From assembly GCA_030620095.1 (NCBI GenBank), contig JAUTXW010001355.1, forward strand, positions 1,426,001-1,490,000: 64,000 bases of DNA. The letters run 5' to 3'. The DNA comes from Kuschelorhynchus macadamiae. Lineage: Eukaryota > Arthropoda > Insecta > Coleoptera > Curculionidae. This document shows positions 27,701 through 39,790 of this stretch, piece after piece (positions within the stretch are counted from its first letter, which is position 1; each line of letters opens with the position of its first letter). The translations under genes were made by a program, and so were the position numbers. The notes beneath the pieces are model-generated. The model was not told the DNA's origin. It made no database searches and saw only the letters and a program-made list of their open reading frames with translations.

Positions 27701-28449
27701 ACACCTTTTTTTTTGCGGACATGCCCACGATTTATTTTTCTTTCTCTTTTTAAGAATCCATCCGCACAATCCCTTTCTCTTTTGTTATATTTAAGGTATT
27801 TTTTGAAACTCTGTCTGAGCCATTAAAAAGACAAATTTAGTTTTTATTTACGGTCTAGTACTCAAGTCTCAACATAAAAAAAGATACAGTGCTGCCAAAT
27901 TTCGCATATAGATATAAACGCAGCCTCCTGTATATTATATAGATCTAAATAGATAATTAAACGAAGAGTTCAAAGATATATAACAATAAGGGCACAGTTT
28001 CGGACATATAGACGATTATCTTTAGTAAATATTTTAATGAGACTGTATTTTAAATGAGATTTCCAAACATTATTAACGAAATATTATTATTTACATAATC
28101 ATTTAAAGTTGTTTGCATTATCCATGGAGTGTGTTTGCAAACTAGTTTTTTAAGAGTATCCCAAAATTGCTTTAAAATTAAATTTGCTAATCTTCCAGGA
28201 AACACTCAATATTTAATAAAGGATTGGATATTATTTAGAAGGCCTGACGCTGAAAGCTTAAAATCTGTTTAAGAAACACTGGACCTAGCATTTGTATTGT
28301 GGCACATATATTGATATATTCACCAAAGTTGGACAGTACACATCATTTGTTTTTGATTACTGTCATAGTTACACAAATCTTTTGACACCTATTAATTTAT
28401 CCCTTTGTTTTCTTTTTTTTGTTGAGTTTATCCGCTTGTGTAACAATGT

Positions 28450-29335
28450 TTACTATAGAGGAAAAAGTTGATATGTTAGGGTGTTTTATATTGAACAATA
28501 AAAATCTTAGGGATAATATAACTACATTTCCATTAAGGCAACCCACAGAAAATAGATATTTGACAGGATTTACAAACAATTTAGGATAAAAGGAAACTTG
28601 CAGAAAGCGAGAAAGAGACGTCGTCAAGTTTTGACAGATATCGACTAACTCAATATTTTGTTGTATTTTGGTTTCCCGAAAATTCAATCAAGCTTGCATC
28701 TTTGGACATCAAAAGAACAAATCTGCAAACGTGCCGTCAAATAAACAAATAGAAGCCCTATAAATATTGTCCAGTACAGAAGTTGGAACAACGTGATTAC
28801 AACTCCAGGGTAGATTTTTGCAATATTCTTATGGAGAGACACGTCTTAGGAAATAGATTTGCTAATATTATTATTTGGAGTGATGAGTACATATTTACAA
28901 CCTCAACTAAAATATTTAAACGAAAAAATACCCATTATTGGAGCAGTGAGAACAAAGTTATGGAAGTTACAAGATCATAAAGAACTTTTTTCTAAGAGAA
29001 TTCAAATTCTCAGCGCTTAGAATTTTTAAATAATTTCCAACGCCTTGTGGAAAAGAGAACTAGATATTTAATGGTCCATAAATCATATATCATAAATCAT
29101 ATATCACATAAGTCATAGCCAACTTTTTGAATTAACATTACAGAAAATTGATTGTGGAAAACGGTAATTACGCCTGGCCGCCGAGGAGCCCTGACTTTAC
29201 TCCCCTAGATTTCTTTCTGTCGAGTGCATTTCAAGATTTAGTATACAAACACAAACCATCAACTGCTCAGGAACTTGAACGTTGAAATCGGGAAGATATT
29301 CAATATATAAACCAAATTGCCCAAAATGGAGGATA
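28450..29335 (+). pseudogene. mariner-like DDE transposase, heavily decayed
   Basis: An ATG at 28449 opens MFTIEEKVDMLGCF, comparable with the helix-turn-helix entry of the DUF4817-type transposase at 21177-22212. Later pieces in shifting frames include ANIIIWSDEYIFTT (first Asp region), NTHYWSSEN and PPRSPDFTPLDFFL (third Asp region) near 29175-29215. Stops and shifts occur throughout. It sits within the inverted repeats of the 27251-29617 element. Confidence 0.75.
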
Positions 29336-29617
29336 GATAAATCACTTGTTACAATAATAATTATAATTATTAGTCTTTAAGCATAAATTATTTGTTTAGT
29401 TAAAAAGGTTTGGAAAGTCCGTTTGGAGTTGAAAAAATGTATTTACTGAAAATATAATCGTTTATAAGTCCAAAACGGTGCATCGCAGGCCCATGTTGTT
29501 ATATATCATTAAACTAGTCTTTTACCCTACTCACCTTAATTAACATTTGTATTCAACTTTTCGCTCTATCTCGTATACTTTCTGGAATAAGGTATAGTAT
29601 CTCAAGATAAACGGGCC

Positions 29618-31114
29618 ACCTTATACAATAGATAGCAAGTTAATTCAATTATTTGTAGGTGAGAAGGAAAATGTATGATAAACATATTGTTTTTATTAGT
29701 AAGAATTATTTTTGGTAAACCAGTTGAATCAAGTCTAGTAATTGCAGACAGCTTGGATCAAAAATCAGTTCTGCTTATTTTGTGCTCATTTTTGAGGCAT
29801 GGTGGAAACTCACGATAGATCGTAAGATTTTACAAACCTAATCATTACAAATGTCGACATCTGGAACCATATCAATATTTCACATTACTTAAATTTCTGT
29901 TAATATTTATAACCTATCTGAACATTATTTGTAAAGCAAAATAGACGGGCTAGACAATGCCGCTTCCTTAGTTAAAGATAATAAAAGTGACCTTGACCGA
30001 GTTCAGGCTGTAATTGCAGTACGGCCGTTAACCTTTGACTTTGCATTTTTGATTTAATGCGATTGAATGTGATTTTCTTACGATAGATTTTGCTACATCA
30101 AAAATCTAACTATATTATTTACAATTTGTAATCAAATTAGGTAGGTATTTTTGGAGCGGAATTAAACAAAAAGTTGCATACTTATCGTCGCTCTAAATAG
30201 ATCCGTCGACTTTCTGTAAAATTTAGGGAACTGCGCCCCTTTAAAATTATATCCTGTGCTGTTTATATCCAGTTTGTACTGATTGTACTAATACGATCGC
30301 ACCATTGTATAAATAATCTTCTGTTCGTTCCTTTCCGTCTAGGTCTTAATTCCACACGTTGTTTTGTTTTAGCGATACCGCCTTACTTCAGAAGCTACAG
30401 ATATTTCATTGTAATCAAATTAACAACGCAAGTACACAATTATACGGCAAATCACATCCCTATTTTTAGTAGACTAAGACATGGCGTCTTCAAAACTGTA
30501 GCTTGAGAGTTGAGACGAAATTGACTTTAATACAAGTGAACAACGGCCTAATCACATTAGGTGATTTGGTGATGTCGTTTTTATATCTTTACAATGTAGC
30601 AGGCATAAGAAACGTGTTAGTAGACTTCTAATAAGTAACTTGTAAGCAGAACCACTGAACATGAACTGGGCTCAGTAAACTATGCTTGATGTTTATACAG
30701 TATAGACCAAATTCCAGCACACTCAAAGGACCTATAATCCAATGCAGATTAGAAAATCGGTAAATTTTATTTGCCCGGAACTTTCCTCGTTATGAACATT
30801 TTCTTTCTACATATATAAACTGTGTTTTCTTTCAAACATGTGATATGCGTTGTGCCCCTAAAGCGACCAATAAACGACAATCTTTTTAACAAATGCCGAG
30901 CTGAACAGAATTTTATCGGTAGTATGTCGTCTCAATATTTGTTTGCTACTCGGTTCCAAACTATGTCCTAGAAATACGAGGCGGGCACAATAGGAAGATT
31001 ATTGCAAGAAAAATCATTGGTATTTTGGTCTACAGTGTTTCGCAATTAAATTGTTAAAAGTACTAGTTGCTATGCTTGACGACTGTAGAAGCGGAGAGAA
31101 ATTCTTCTACTCTG

Positions 31115-31117
<3 letters not shown>
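29618..31117. other. intergenic, dispersed-repeat ends only
   Basis: No gene. Around 30755-30800 the sequence AGAAAATCGGTAAATTTTATTTGCCCGGAACTTTCCTCGTTATGAA resembles an end of the dispersed repeat family also seen at 40180-40225. Confidence 0.45.

Positions 31118-31200
<83 letters not shown>
31118..31200. repeat. (TA)n microsatellite, about 83 bp
   Basis: Uninterrupted alternating AT. Any reading frame here is an artefact. Confidence 0.97.
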
Positions 31201-31202
<2 letters not shown>

Positions 31203-31679
31203 ATTTCTAAGGAGTATTTAATTAATGCCTTAGCATGTTTGTGAGTTGAACAGAAACTTTTTCGCTCTATTCCTGAGTTGAATGGAATAATGATAGTCAA
31301 ATTTGCCGCAAAGAAAAATAGACGCCCTAATTAGGTTTTTAAAAGAAATTAAAAAATGATTCGTTTATCACAGATTTTATTAAGTGGAGTGCAGATAACC
31401 AGGTATATTGTTTTTTTTTATTTTATGTTGACTTTGTTTGAATATTACCAGGCATATTGTATATTGAATGATTATCAATAACCTAAATTATATATTATAT
31501 TGTAGTTTCGACATAAACGCAGCCCGCAGCACTGTCACTTTCTAAAGTCACCAGCCGCCACTGATGTAACTACTAAATTAATTACTATGTTCCATATTAA
31601 ATAGGATCATACATTACTACTCCTAATAAAAGGAAGGTTTATTAACAAGCTAAAGAAAGTTAAGGACACTTGATTTTTT

Positions 31680-31955
31680 GGTAAAATTTGAGGTACATTC
31701 GTTAAGAAGTATATTTTCAACAGTTTGTGACGCCATTTCGTTCCCTCATATTGGATTTGTATCAAAATGTTGCCATTCCACCCTCATATGACTCTTTATT
31801 TTTGGCCAAAACTTGAATTCAATTGGATAAGTAGATTTTGAGATATGACGCATACAGTCAGGCCAATAGACCGACGGAAATGAAGAGGAGGTTTTTCGGG
31901 CGCTAGGGTCCCTAAAACGCAAAGATCCGTACTTCCCTCTTACAAGGGAAGTAAA
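31680..31955 (-). repeat. dispersed repeat family, copy 3 (minus, short)
   Basis: CGCCATTTCGTTCCC, GGCCAATAGACCGACGGAAATG, GCTAGGGTCCCTAAAACG and the terminal TCTTACAAGGGAAGT are the family's leader and first body unit in reverse orientation. The copy is cut off after one unit. Confidence 0.7.
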
Positions 31956-32159
31956 AACAATACAAGAACTTTACTTTATTGTTAAAAAAGCCTAAATCGA
32001 TTTTACAATAACCTTTCTACTTCCCTCGTTAAGTTATCATTTCTGCAGTAGCAGCAACCTGTCGCCGCATGAACAACGCCACTTTTGCAGAGCCGAGTAT
32101 TTTTGACAGTTGCTGCTTTAGCTACGGCGAAACCGATTTGCATTAAAGAAAATCGTAAA

Positions 32160-33662
32160 TTTCCTTTACACGGAACTTCCCACGGAAGGAATAGTGAAGT
32201 GTAACCCAATTTAGTTCAGTACATAATCATTTAGTAACACATATATACTTACTTTTAAAACATTTTTATTCGTCGCTATTTTGTTAGATCATATGCCATA
32301 CTTGATTTTTTGGCATAATTTAAAATAAATTCAATAAGTAGTTTTTATATTAACACACACCGCCATTTTGTTACGTCATGTTGAATTCGTACCAGTTTAT
32401 TCTTATATCACATTTAATTTTTCTGCAAAATTTAAAGTCAATTGACTAAGATTTTTTTTACGTTGATTTTTAAAAAAATTATTTGGCTGCCATTTTGCTC
32501 CGCTATCTTGAATTCGTACAACTTTACCAGTTTTTCTATATCACACTTAATGCTTGCACAAACTTTGAAATCAATCTAGTAAGTAGTGTTTTCAGGCTGA
32601 TTTTTTGAATATTTTAAAAGGCCGCCATTTTGTTTTGTAATCTTATATTCATACCAAAATGTTACCAGTTCATTCCTATATAACACTTGATGTTTGTGCA
32701 AAATTTGAGGCAAATTAGATTAGATTTGTCAGTAATATTTTTCTTTAACGTTTCGCTAGGCCGCCATCTTATTCCGGCATATTGCATTTTTATCAAAATA
32801 TTACCAGGTCATCCCCATATGACCTTAATTTTTTACCAAAATTTGAAGTCACTCTGATAAGTAGTTTTTAAGCTGTACCGTGAATTGAGAGAGAGACAGA
32901 CAGACGGAATTCATTAAACTTATTTTCTTGGCATTCAGGGACGCTAAAACGATGTAAAAGATATGTAAAACTTGAGAAGATGATTTTTTCACGATTACAA
33001 ATAATATATTTGGCCATTTTGTTCCGTCATCTTGCATTAGTACCACAGTTTTACTAGTTCAACTGTGTACCACAATTATTTATAGCACACAGTTTGAAAT
33101 CAGTCCATTAAGTAGTTTTTCAAGCTGAATTTTTAAATATTTTACTAAGCCGACATTTTGATCATTTTGATTCGTACCAAAATTTTACCAGTTGATTCCT
33201 ACATAATACTTGATATCTGTGCAAATTTTCAGGCTGAGTTTTTAAATATTTTACTAAGCTGCCATTTTATTTCGCCATCTCAGATTCGTAGCAAAATTTT
33301 ATCAGTTGATTCCTACATAATACTTGATTTTTGTGCAAAATTTGAGAAAACTTGGATAAGCAGTTTTTTAGGAATATTTTTTTTAACATTTCCTAGGTAG
33401 CCATTTTGTTTTGCCTTATTAGATTTTTGCTAAAATATTACCAGGTCATCCTCATATGACCCCTAATTTTTGACCAAAATTTGAAGTAAATCGGGTAAGT
33501 AGTTTTTTAGCTATGGCACAGACAGACCGACAGCCAGGCAGACAGACCGACGTAATTGAAATAATATATTTTTCGGCATTGAAACATAAAGATCTGAAAA
33601 AATCTGGGAGGGTGATTGTTTTACGATTACAATAGTTTCCTTTTACGAGGGAAGTCAAAAAA
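32160..33662 (-). repeat. dispersed repeat family, copy 4 (minus, near full length)
   Basis: Reads from TTTTACGAGGGAAGT at 33641-33655 down to GTAACCCAATTTAGTTCAGTA near 32200. At least six body units, each with a GCCGCCATTTTG-type box (e.g. near 32485, 32625, 32760, 33250), spaced roughly 120-170 bp. The leader block with GACAGACAGACGG occurs twice (32893 and 33525), so it may be two joined copies. Confidence 0.75.
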
Positions 33663-33799
33663 CAGTTATATTAAAAGTTTAATTAAAAGACAGAAATTAA
33701 ATATTGAGTAAGAAGGTGATGACCTATTATTACTTGCTCTATTAACGAAAACGTAAGCGTCTCAAAAGTACCTTCGTGAAGGCGATGAATGTTTAAATA

Positions 33800-33965
33800 T
33801 ATTTTTAGAGAAACATTTAAAACGAGATGAAGAGTTGTTTAGACAGTATTGTAGACTTAACTCTGAACAGTTCGATTAATACCATATTAAGCTTAGTTGC
33901 TGCGGATCTGAAGGTTTGTACACTACGAAAATATATCAATGCTAAAATCCTTTTTTACCTCACGG
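33800..33965 (+). pseudogene. PIF/Harbinger-type transposase exon fragment
   Basis: Translated in pieces, 33805-33965 resembles the entry of Harbinger/ALP1-like nucleases: FLEKHLKRDEELFRQYCRLN, then (after a one-base shift) LSLVAADLK and INAKILFYLTV, matching the usual Y-R-M-x-F-D-x-LL ... R-x-I-x-x-x-x-R-L-x-x-T-L. A GTAAGT donor follows at 33964. Short, frameshifted and without the DDE residues. Confidence 0.45.
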
Positions 33966-34179
33966 TAAGTAGATTATTATTATTAGTACTAATGAATGTA
34001 AGCATATGTATGTTTGTATATATCAGTATCTGTAAGTATATGTAAATTCGACAAAATATGTTTCAGAATGATATGTCATGTTAACTAGGTATATGAGAGA
34101 AAAATGTCATTTGGGCTATGTTTATTGGAATCAGCTGTACCTAGTAGAGAATCTATTGAAATATTTAATATACAAAAAA

Positions 34180-34400
34180 TTTAACGGGTTACGGTCTGCA
34201 TCCCACGTGGAAACCGATCTTAACCCAGGGTCACGGTTCGACGAGCACAAGTCGGGTATAATAGCCCGGCTGAATCTCTTCGAGCTCGTTCAGCGTTCAG
34301 ATCTCGTGGAGTAAAGATCCTTAAAGATGCCTCGTGCAATCGAAGGCGAAACGTCGCAGAGTAATTGCAATTTCACACGGTCCAATCCCAAGAACCATGA
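34180..34400 (+). repeat. GC-rich repeat-like segment ending in a hammerhead-like stem
   Basis: Composition here is much higher in GC than the flanks. At 34327-34353 AAAGATGCCT ... AGGCGAAACGTC can pair GCCT with AGGC and leaves GAAAC on the 3' side, a layout shared with the motifs at 27650, 41443 and 61195. It is the sort of segment found at the ends of Penelope-like or other retroelements, but I cannot name the family. Confidence 0.35.
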
Positions 34401-35567
34401 TTTCTTAATTTATGTTTTTTTTCAACCTTTAAATTGAAAAAACAATCATTTTGTTATGTCCGTTCATTTCCTGTAATTTTATTTATTTTTTACAAAAATA
34501 TTAATGTCGGATGTAGCATCGATTATCATGACAGGCGGAAGGCTGTTCAATACGGTTTTTACAAGTTCTCCAATAGTTTCGATTCGATTAATCGTAGTTA
34601 ATAATTTTTCAGTTAACATTTAGCCATTTTTTTCTCTTTCTTTCATTAGCACAATGAGGTCACTACGTAAGTCACCATCATTTGTTGTAAGAGGAAGAGT
34701 CTTAGAAGACTGACGTGATTTTATAATTCCTATTTCTGATAGCTGCTCTGTGTTTCGTAAGTCGGTGGAGTCGGTATCAAGTATATCTGTTATTTTGAGA
34801 GGTTGGCGATGTTTCTATGGCGTTATAATTTTGTAAAGTTCCTGTAGAAATGCTGTCAAGCTCTAGAGACAACATTTAAAAATTCTAAGTGACAACATTT
34901 TTCTATTGTCGATTTAGTGCCTGTGAGTGCAAATTTATTGCGGTGGATATAGGTTCTTATGGAAAATAAGGTGATAGTGGAATATTAAAAAAAAAACAGC
35001 ATTGGGAAAAATATTGCTGCTAAGAAGGAATATTCCAGAAAAAAGTTGTTTGCCCGACAGTGATATAATGGGATACTTTTATGATAAAATCCTGTTGCAG
35101 ACCTGAGCCAAACGTAATTTGCAGAAATACAGTTTTAATTTATCACTTATGTCAAACTAAAAGAGTTACTGAAAATGCATTTGCACTCCTTTGTTAACTT
35201 TTTAGGGTATTTTATTCACCCATTGCTTGTTTACCTTCAACTTGTGATTATCTTGTCTTAGTAGCATCAAAGTCTACTGAATAAACATGAGTCTCGGCCC
35301 TAGGTGAAAACCGTTAAATTCCTTTTCATCGCCCCGCACCTCCCTTGGCTCTCGCCGGATCCACTAGCGTTGCAAATTGAAGTTGCATTGTTATACCGGT
35401 TGGTCTGTTAAAGTACGTAATATTTCTGCTAAGTTGATGTTGAGTTGTTATAATTTTCTTTTTAATAAATTTATAGGTAAATAAAAAATATGTAGGTATA
35501 GTTAATGCATGCGCAGGTAAATGTATGAGTACGTAATTGGTGATTTTTTTATATTATATGTTTACAG
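34401..35567. other. intergenic, nothing recognised
   Basis: No frame of note until the THAP exon. A TTTACAG acceptor closes the interval at 35567, so part of it may be an intron of the P-element relic. Confidence 0.4.
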
Positions 35568-37290
35568 ATGTGAACAATGGAGAAATCAATTAGGGTTTAT
35601 TGGGAACCATCGTTTTGCAAATATCAGTCCCGAAGATTGCTATGTTCGAATAAGAGTTTGCAGTCTGCATTTTACGGAAGATTGTCTTATAGGTTCAAAA
35701 CAACCTCTCAGTTATAATGCAGTTCCTACACTGTTTTTGTTTAAAGCAACAAAAACTCATTGATAAAAAGTAATAAGTTCGAGCATAATTGTGGTACATT
35801 GTATGGTTAGTAGTTAAAGCCGAACATTCTTGGGCGACCGTAAAGATTGACTGTCGAAGCGCAAGCCAAGTCTGGCAATACTGTTAATTTCCTACGAGAT
35901 ATATGCATTAGATATACTAAAATACCTTAAGATGTCAAAAAGCGATAAGTGGCATGCCATTATACCAAAAATGTCATTTTCTATGAAAATATAAGGACAC
36001 ATATTTGGCATGCCATTTAAAAATCGAAAGTTACGGTCACTTCCGGGCCGAACGCAGCTAACTTTGTAAGAAAATCCGGATTTTTGTCTTAAACATAACC
36101 TCTGAATTTCTTTTTTTAATCTCAAAAGACAAAAAAGTTATAACGGTAAGCCACTATTGAGAATCACACGGTATAGTTGGAAATATCGCATATTTTTTTT
36201 CAAGTAAGCAATGTAGGGTTAATTTTCATTAATAAATGTAAACATTTTGACAATTTATTAATCTTACAAATTCTATTAATTTAGGCCTCGGAGACAATGA
36301 CTCGCATAGTAGAGAGCTCAAAGATGTCCAGATCTAAACAGATCCCTGCAATAAAATAAATGAATTTGTTCAGACAGAATTAATTATGATATTGGGTAAG
36401 GAAATCTTGATAAGGTTATTAAAAGTTATTTTATAAAATCTGTCTAGATATTTCAGAAGCTTTCAGAATAAAATTTGTTTTCTACAATATGATTGATATT
36501 TTCAAAAATTAGCTTTTTTAGGTTTTTTAGGTATTTTTTTTTCAGATTTTTTTACTTTTATTATATTTTATTTTCAGATGAGAGTTGCGAGATGTTGCAG
36601 AGGTCTGAAGTAAACCGCCTAGGAAAGCAGCATTAAGAAACAAAATTAGCACCCTTGAAAAAGAAGGTACGCAATCGAAGAAAAGGCTTGAAACTGGAAT
36701 AACATTGGAAGATGTTGAGAAATTATTGTTAGAAAATTAGCCAGCCGAATACTATCCTTTTTTAAAAGCTCGACTGTTGCTCATGAACAAAGCTCCAAAA
36801 GGCTCAAGGTACACAGATGAATTTAAACGATTTGCCCTAAGCATGTACTTTCTTGGTCCAAAAGCATGTAAGAAAGTATCGTCCGTCTGTCGTCACCGTC
36901 TAAGTCTACCTTAGAAAGTGTTACAAAACTTGAGTTATAGAGCTAGGATTCAATGATTTTGTTTTTCGATTAACTAAGACTTGAAACTTTTGCAAGAGAA
37001 AGCTAAAGACTGCATTATATGTATTGAGTTTATTATGATATATCAAAAGATAAGGTAATAGGTTTTGAGGAAGGCCCTGGAAGAGAATCTGCAGAAGTTG
37101 CTGGAAATGCTTTGGTTTTAATGGCAAGAGGAACGACGAGTAATTTGTATATTTTTTTACGAAACATCGCCGAACTCGAACGAATTAAAGGATATTTTGT
37201 TTGAAACGATCAAAAAGTTGAACGCAACTGGCCTGCATGTTTTGGTTGTACTGTCTGATCAAAGCTCCAACTTTTATAAGTACTTGAAAA
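35568..37290 (+). pseudogene. P-element/THAP9-like transposase relic
   Basis: After a TTTACAG acceptor at 35561-35567 the frame to 35763 carries the second half of a THAP zinc-finger domain: W (CEQWRNQLG), the C-S-L-H-F pair (VCSLHFTEDC) and the closing AVPTLF, which is diagnostic. The N-terminal Cys pair would be on an upstream exon that I do not see. From 36640 pieces of the transposase follow: LEKEGTQSKKRLETGITLEDVE, then RYTDEFKRFALSMYFLGPKA, and YYDISKDKVIGFEEGP..NALVLMARG near 37030-37140. Stops interrupt these, so the gene is dead. Confidence 0.75.
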
Positions 37291-37639
37291 CAACTTTAAA
37301 TATATTTTTCAAAATTTTTTTGAAGATATATTTCTTTATTTAGATTCCACCGTTTATTACTTACTAAACGTGAAGTTTTACACTGTGTTCCCCAATAGCG
37401 CTCTGACAGAACTATATCGCGTCAAACTCCGCTGTTATTGCCTCAATACCCCCTAAAAATTTTTACGGTCGCGTGGTCTTTGCGGCTCGCTTTTGATGCC
37501 GATCTGACAAAGTGCCACGCGAGAGTGAAGTAACTTATATGATTTTCACAGATGAGAGGTCCAATTATAGTTCAATTTAAAATTCCATACCCAACGTAAA
37601 TTTCCACTTCCTTTGATCACCTTTGATGCGCACCTTGTG

Positions 37640-38050
37640 TAATTGTGAAAAAAATCAACTTCCGAGATTTTCACGGATCTTTGTATTTTAGAGTCCCTTG
37701 ATCCCAAAAAACATGTTCCCTAGTTTCCGCCGCTCTGTCTGTATGCTGCATATCTCAATAATTAGTTATCCGAATTACTTCACATTTTGATGAAAATTTA
37801 AGGGTCATTATCATAAAAGAGTAAAAATTTAATATGGTGGAACAAAATGGCGGCTTCACAAGATATTAAAAAAATCATTATTAACAAATTATTTACAAAA
37901 CAGACCTCAAATTTTGCACAAAAATCAAGTGTGATACGAGGATAAATTTGAAAAATTTTGGTGGGAAGCTATTATGACGAAACAAAATGGCCGCCTAATG
38001 AAATGTTTAAACATCCAATTGACTTGAAATTTTGCAAAAAAATCACGTGT
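37640..38050 (+). repeat. dispersed repeat family, copy 5 (plus)
   Basis: CTTCCGAGATTTTCACGGATC, GAGTCCCTTGATCCC, CGCTCTGTCTGTATG and two body units with ACAAAATGGCGGC (37845) and ACAAAATGGCCGCC (37984). Ends abruptly where the next tandem repeat starts. Confidence 0.75.
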
Positions 38051-38064
38051 ACCCGGGGTACCAC

Positions 38065-39155
38065 CGCATGTAGAAGACTATTTCTGTTACTTTAGTGTTT
38101 TTTTTTGTGAAGAATGGCACTGGGTTAAAAAAAATTATATAACTTAAAGGGTAGGTTACTGGTTCCGGGATAAGGGAGACGACTATTCTCCTCTCTATTT
38201 CTTTAGTTTTTTGGAAAGAAGGCTACGGGGTTGAGAAAAAAAAACTTTGCGGCTAAGTTACTCTTCATCAATCATTCCGGCTTAATTAAGGGGTATAAGG
38301 GCATATCGAGGACTATTTCTGTTACTTTAGTTTTTTGGGAAAAAGAGTACAGAGTTGCTGTTTCCGGGATAAGGGAGGCAGCTGAAATATTGCGGCCTAG
38401 TAAGGGATACCAGGGCATATAGAAGACTATTTCTGTTACTTTCGTTTTTTCGGAAGAAGGGTACTGGATTGAGAAAAAAATTTAGAGAGTAGGGTGCTGT
38501 TTCCAGCGTAACGGAAATGGTTGAGTTATTGCGGCCTAGTTAAGGGGTACCAGGGTATGTAGAAGACCATTTCTGTTTCTTTAGTTTTTTGGAAAGAAGG
38601 ATATTGGGTAAGGGAGAGACTGAATCATTGCGCCCAAGTTAAGGGGTACTTGGGCATATAGAAGACTATTTCTGTGAAAAAGTTTTTTGGGAAGTAAGGT
38701 ACGGGGTTGAGAAAAAAATAAATAAAGAATAGGTTGGCCTTTCCGAGGTGAAGAAGAGTACCAGGGTGTATAGAATAATATTTCTGTTACTTTAGTTTTT
38801 TTGGAAAAAATGGAACGGGGTTGAGAAATAATTAAATAACTTATAGGGTAGGTTACTGTTTTCGAGGTAAGGCGGGCGGCTGAGTCATTACGACCTAGTC
38901 AGACGGTACGAGGACATATAGAAGATTATTTCTGTTACTTCAGTTTAATGGAAAGAAGAGTACGGGGTTGAAAACAATCAAATAGCTTAGAGGGTAGATT
39001 GCTGTTTTCGGGGTAAATGAGGCTGCTGTAACATTGCGATCTAGTTAAGGGTACTAAGGCATATTGAAGACTATTTCTGGTTAGATTGCTGTTTCCGGGG
39101 TAAGTTATGCGCCTGAATCATTGCGGCCTAGTTAAGCGGTACCAGGGCATATAAA
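38065..39155 (+). repeat. degenerate tandem repeat, about 8 units of 105-240 bp
   Basis: The string GAAGACTATTTCTGTTACTTTAG or close variants recurs near 38072, 38308, 38409, 38560, 38660, 38770, 38920 and 39065. Each is followed by a GGGTTGAGAAAAAAA segment, GGGTAGG..GCTGTTTCCGGGGTAAG and TTGCGGCCTAGTTAAGGGGTACCAGGGCATAT. Unit length varies because some units lack parts. A partial inverted copy follows at 39180-39330. Confidence 0.75.
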
Positions 39156-39339
39156 TGACAAAAAAGAGTGTTCTATATGCTGTGGTACATCTTAACTAGT
39201 CCGCAAGATTCATCCATTTCTCTTACCTCAGGAAACGGCAATCTACCCTCTAAGCTATTAATTTTTTCTCAACCTAAGTTAATAAGTCCAGATAATCCTT
39301 AACTAGGCGGCAATGATTCAGCCGGCTCGCGTATCCAGG

Positions 39340-39790
39340 AAATATTGTAATCATGAAAAGATCGTCCAAATTTTTTTCAGATCTTCATGTTTTAGGATCC
39401 CTAGATGCCGAAAAACATGTTTTGTTTTCTGTCCATTCCGGTAAAAAACTACTTACCACTCCAAACGTTGGTAAAAAGTTAAAGTCAAGGGGATCACATG
39501 GTTATATTTCTAATGAAATGTTAAAAAATAATTACTAAAAAAAACTGCTACTCAAATTTATCTAAAATTCTGCACAAAATCAAACATTTTGGTGAGGAGC
39601 CATTACGGTGAAATGAAATGGAAACTTAATGATAAAAATGTAACAAAAACTACTTATCCAATCGAGTTGAAATTTTACACAAGATCAAGTGTGAAACAGG
39701 TATGAATTGTTAAAAGTTTTTCAGTCCTATATGGCAAAACAAAATGACGGCCTAATTAAATGTTTAAGAAGCCGATACAATTTTATTTCC
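39340..39790 (+). repeat. dispersed repeat family, copy 6 (plus)
   Basis: TATTGTAATCATGAAAAGATC, GGATCCCTAGATGCCGAAAAACATG and three decayed body units ending near AACAAAATGACGGCC (39740). The leader is shortened. Confidence 0.7.

Larger units (their letters stand above)
27251..29617 (+). mobile_element. mariner-like DNA transposon relic with long inverted repeats, 2.4 kb
   Basis: 27251-27315 and the reverse complement of 29553-29617 agree over about 65 bp: CCCGTTTTATCTTGAGA near the outer edge and GATAGAGCGAAAAGTT at the inner edge, with scattered differences. Between them lies the decayed transposase at 28450-29335. The pairing of inverted repeats around a transposase supports one element. 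Confidence 0.7.

Noticed and set aside
33158..33658. Small ORFs (68-80 codons) within the dispersed repeat
   Set aside because: They translate repeat units and recur as artefacts in every copy.
34180..34320. tRNA gene or tRNA-derived SINE head
   Set aside because: GC-rich and partly stem-forming, but I found no A-box/B-box pair or cloverleaf.
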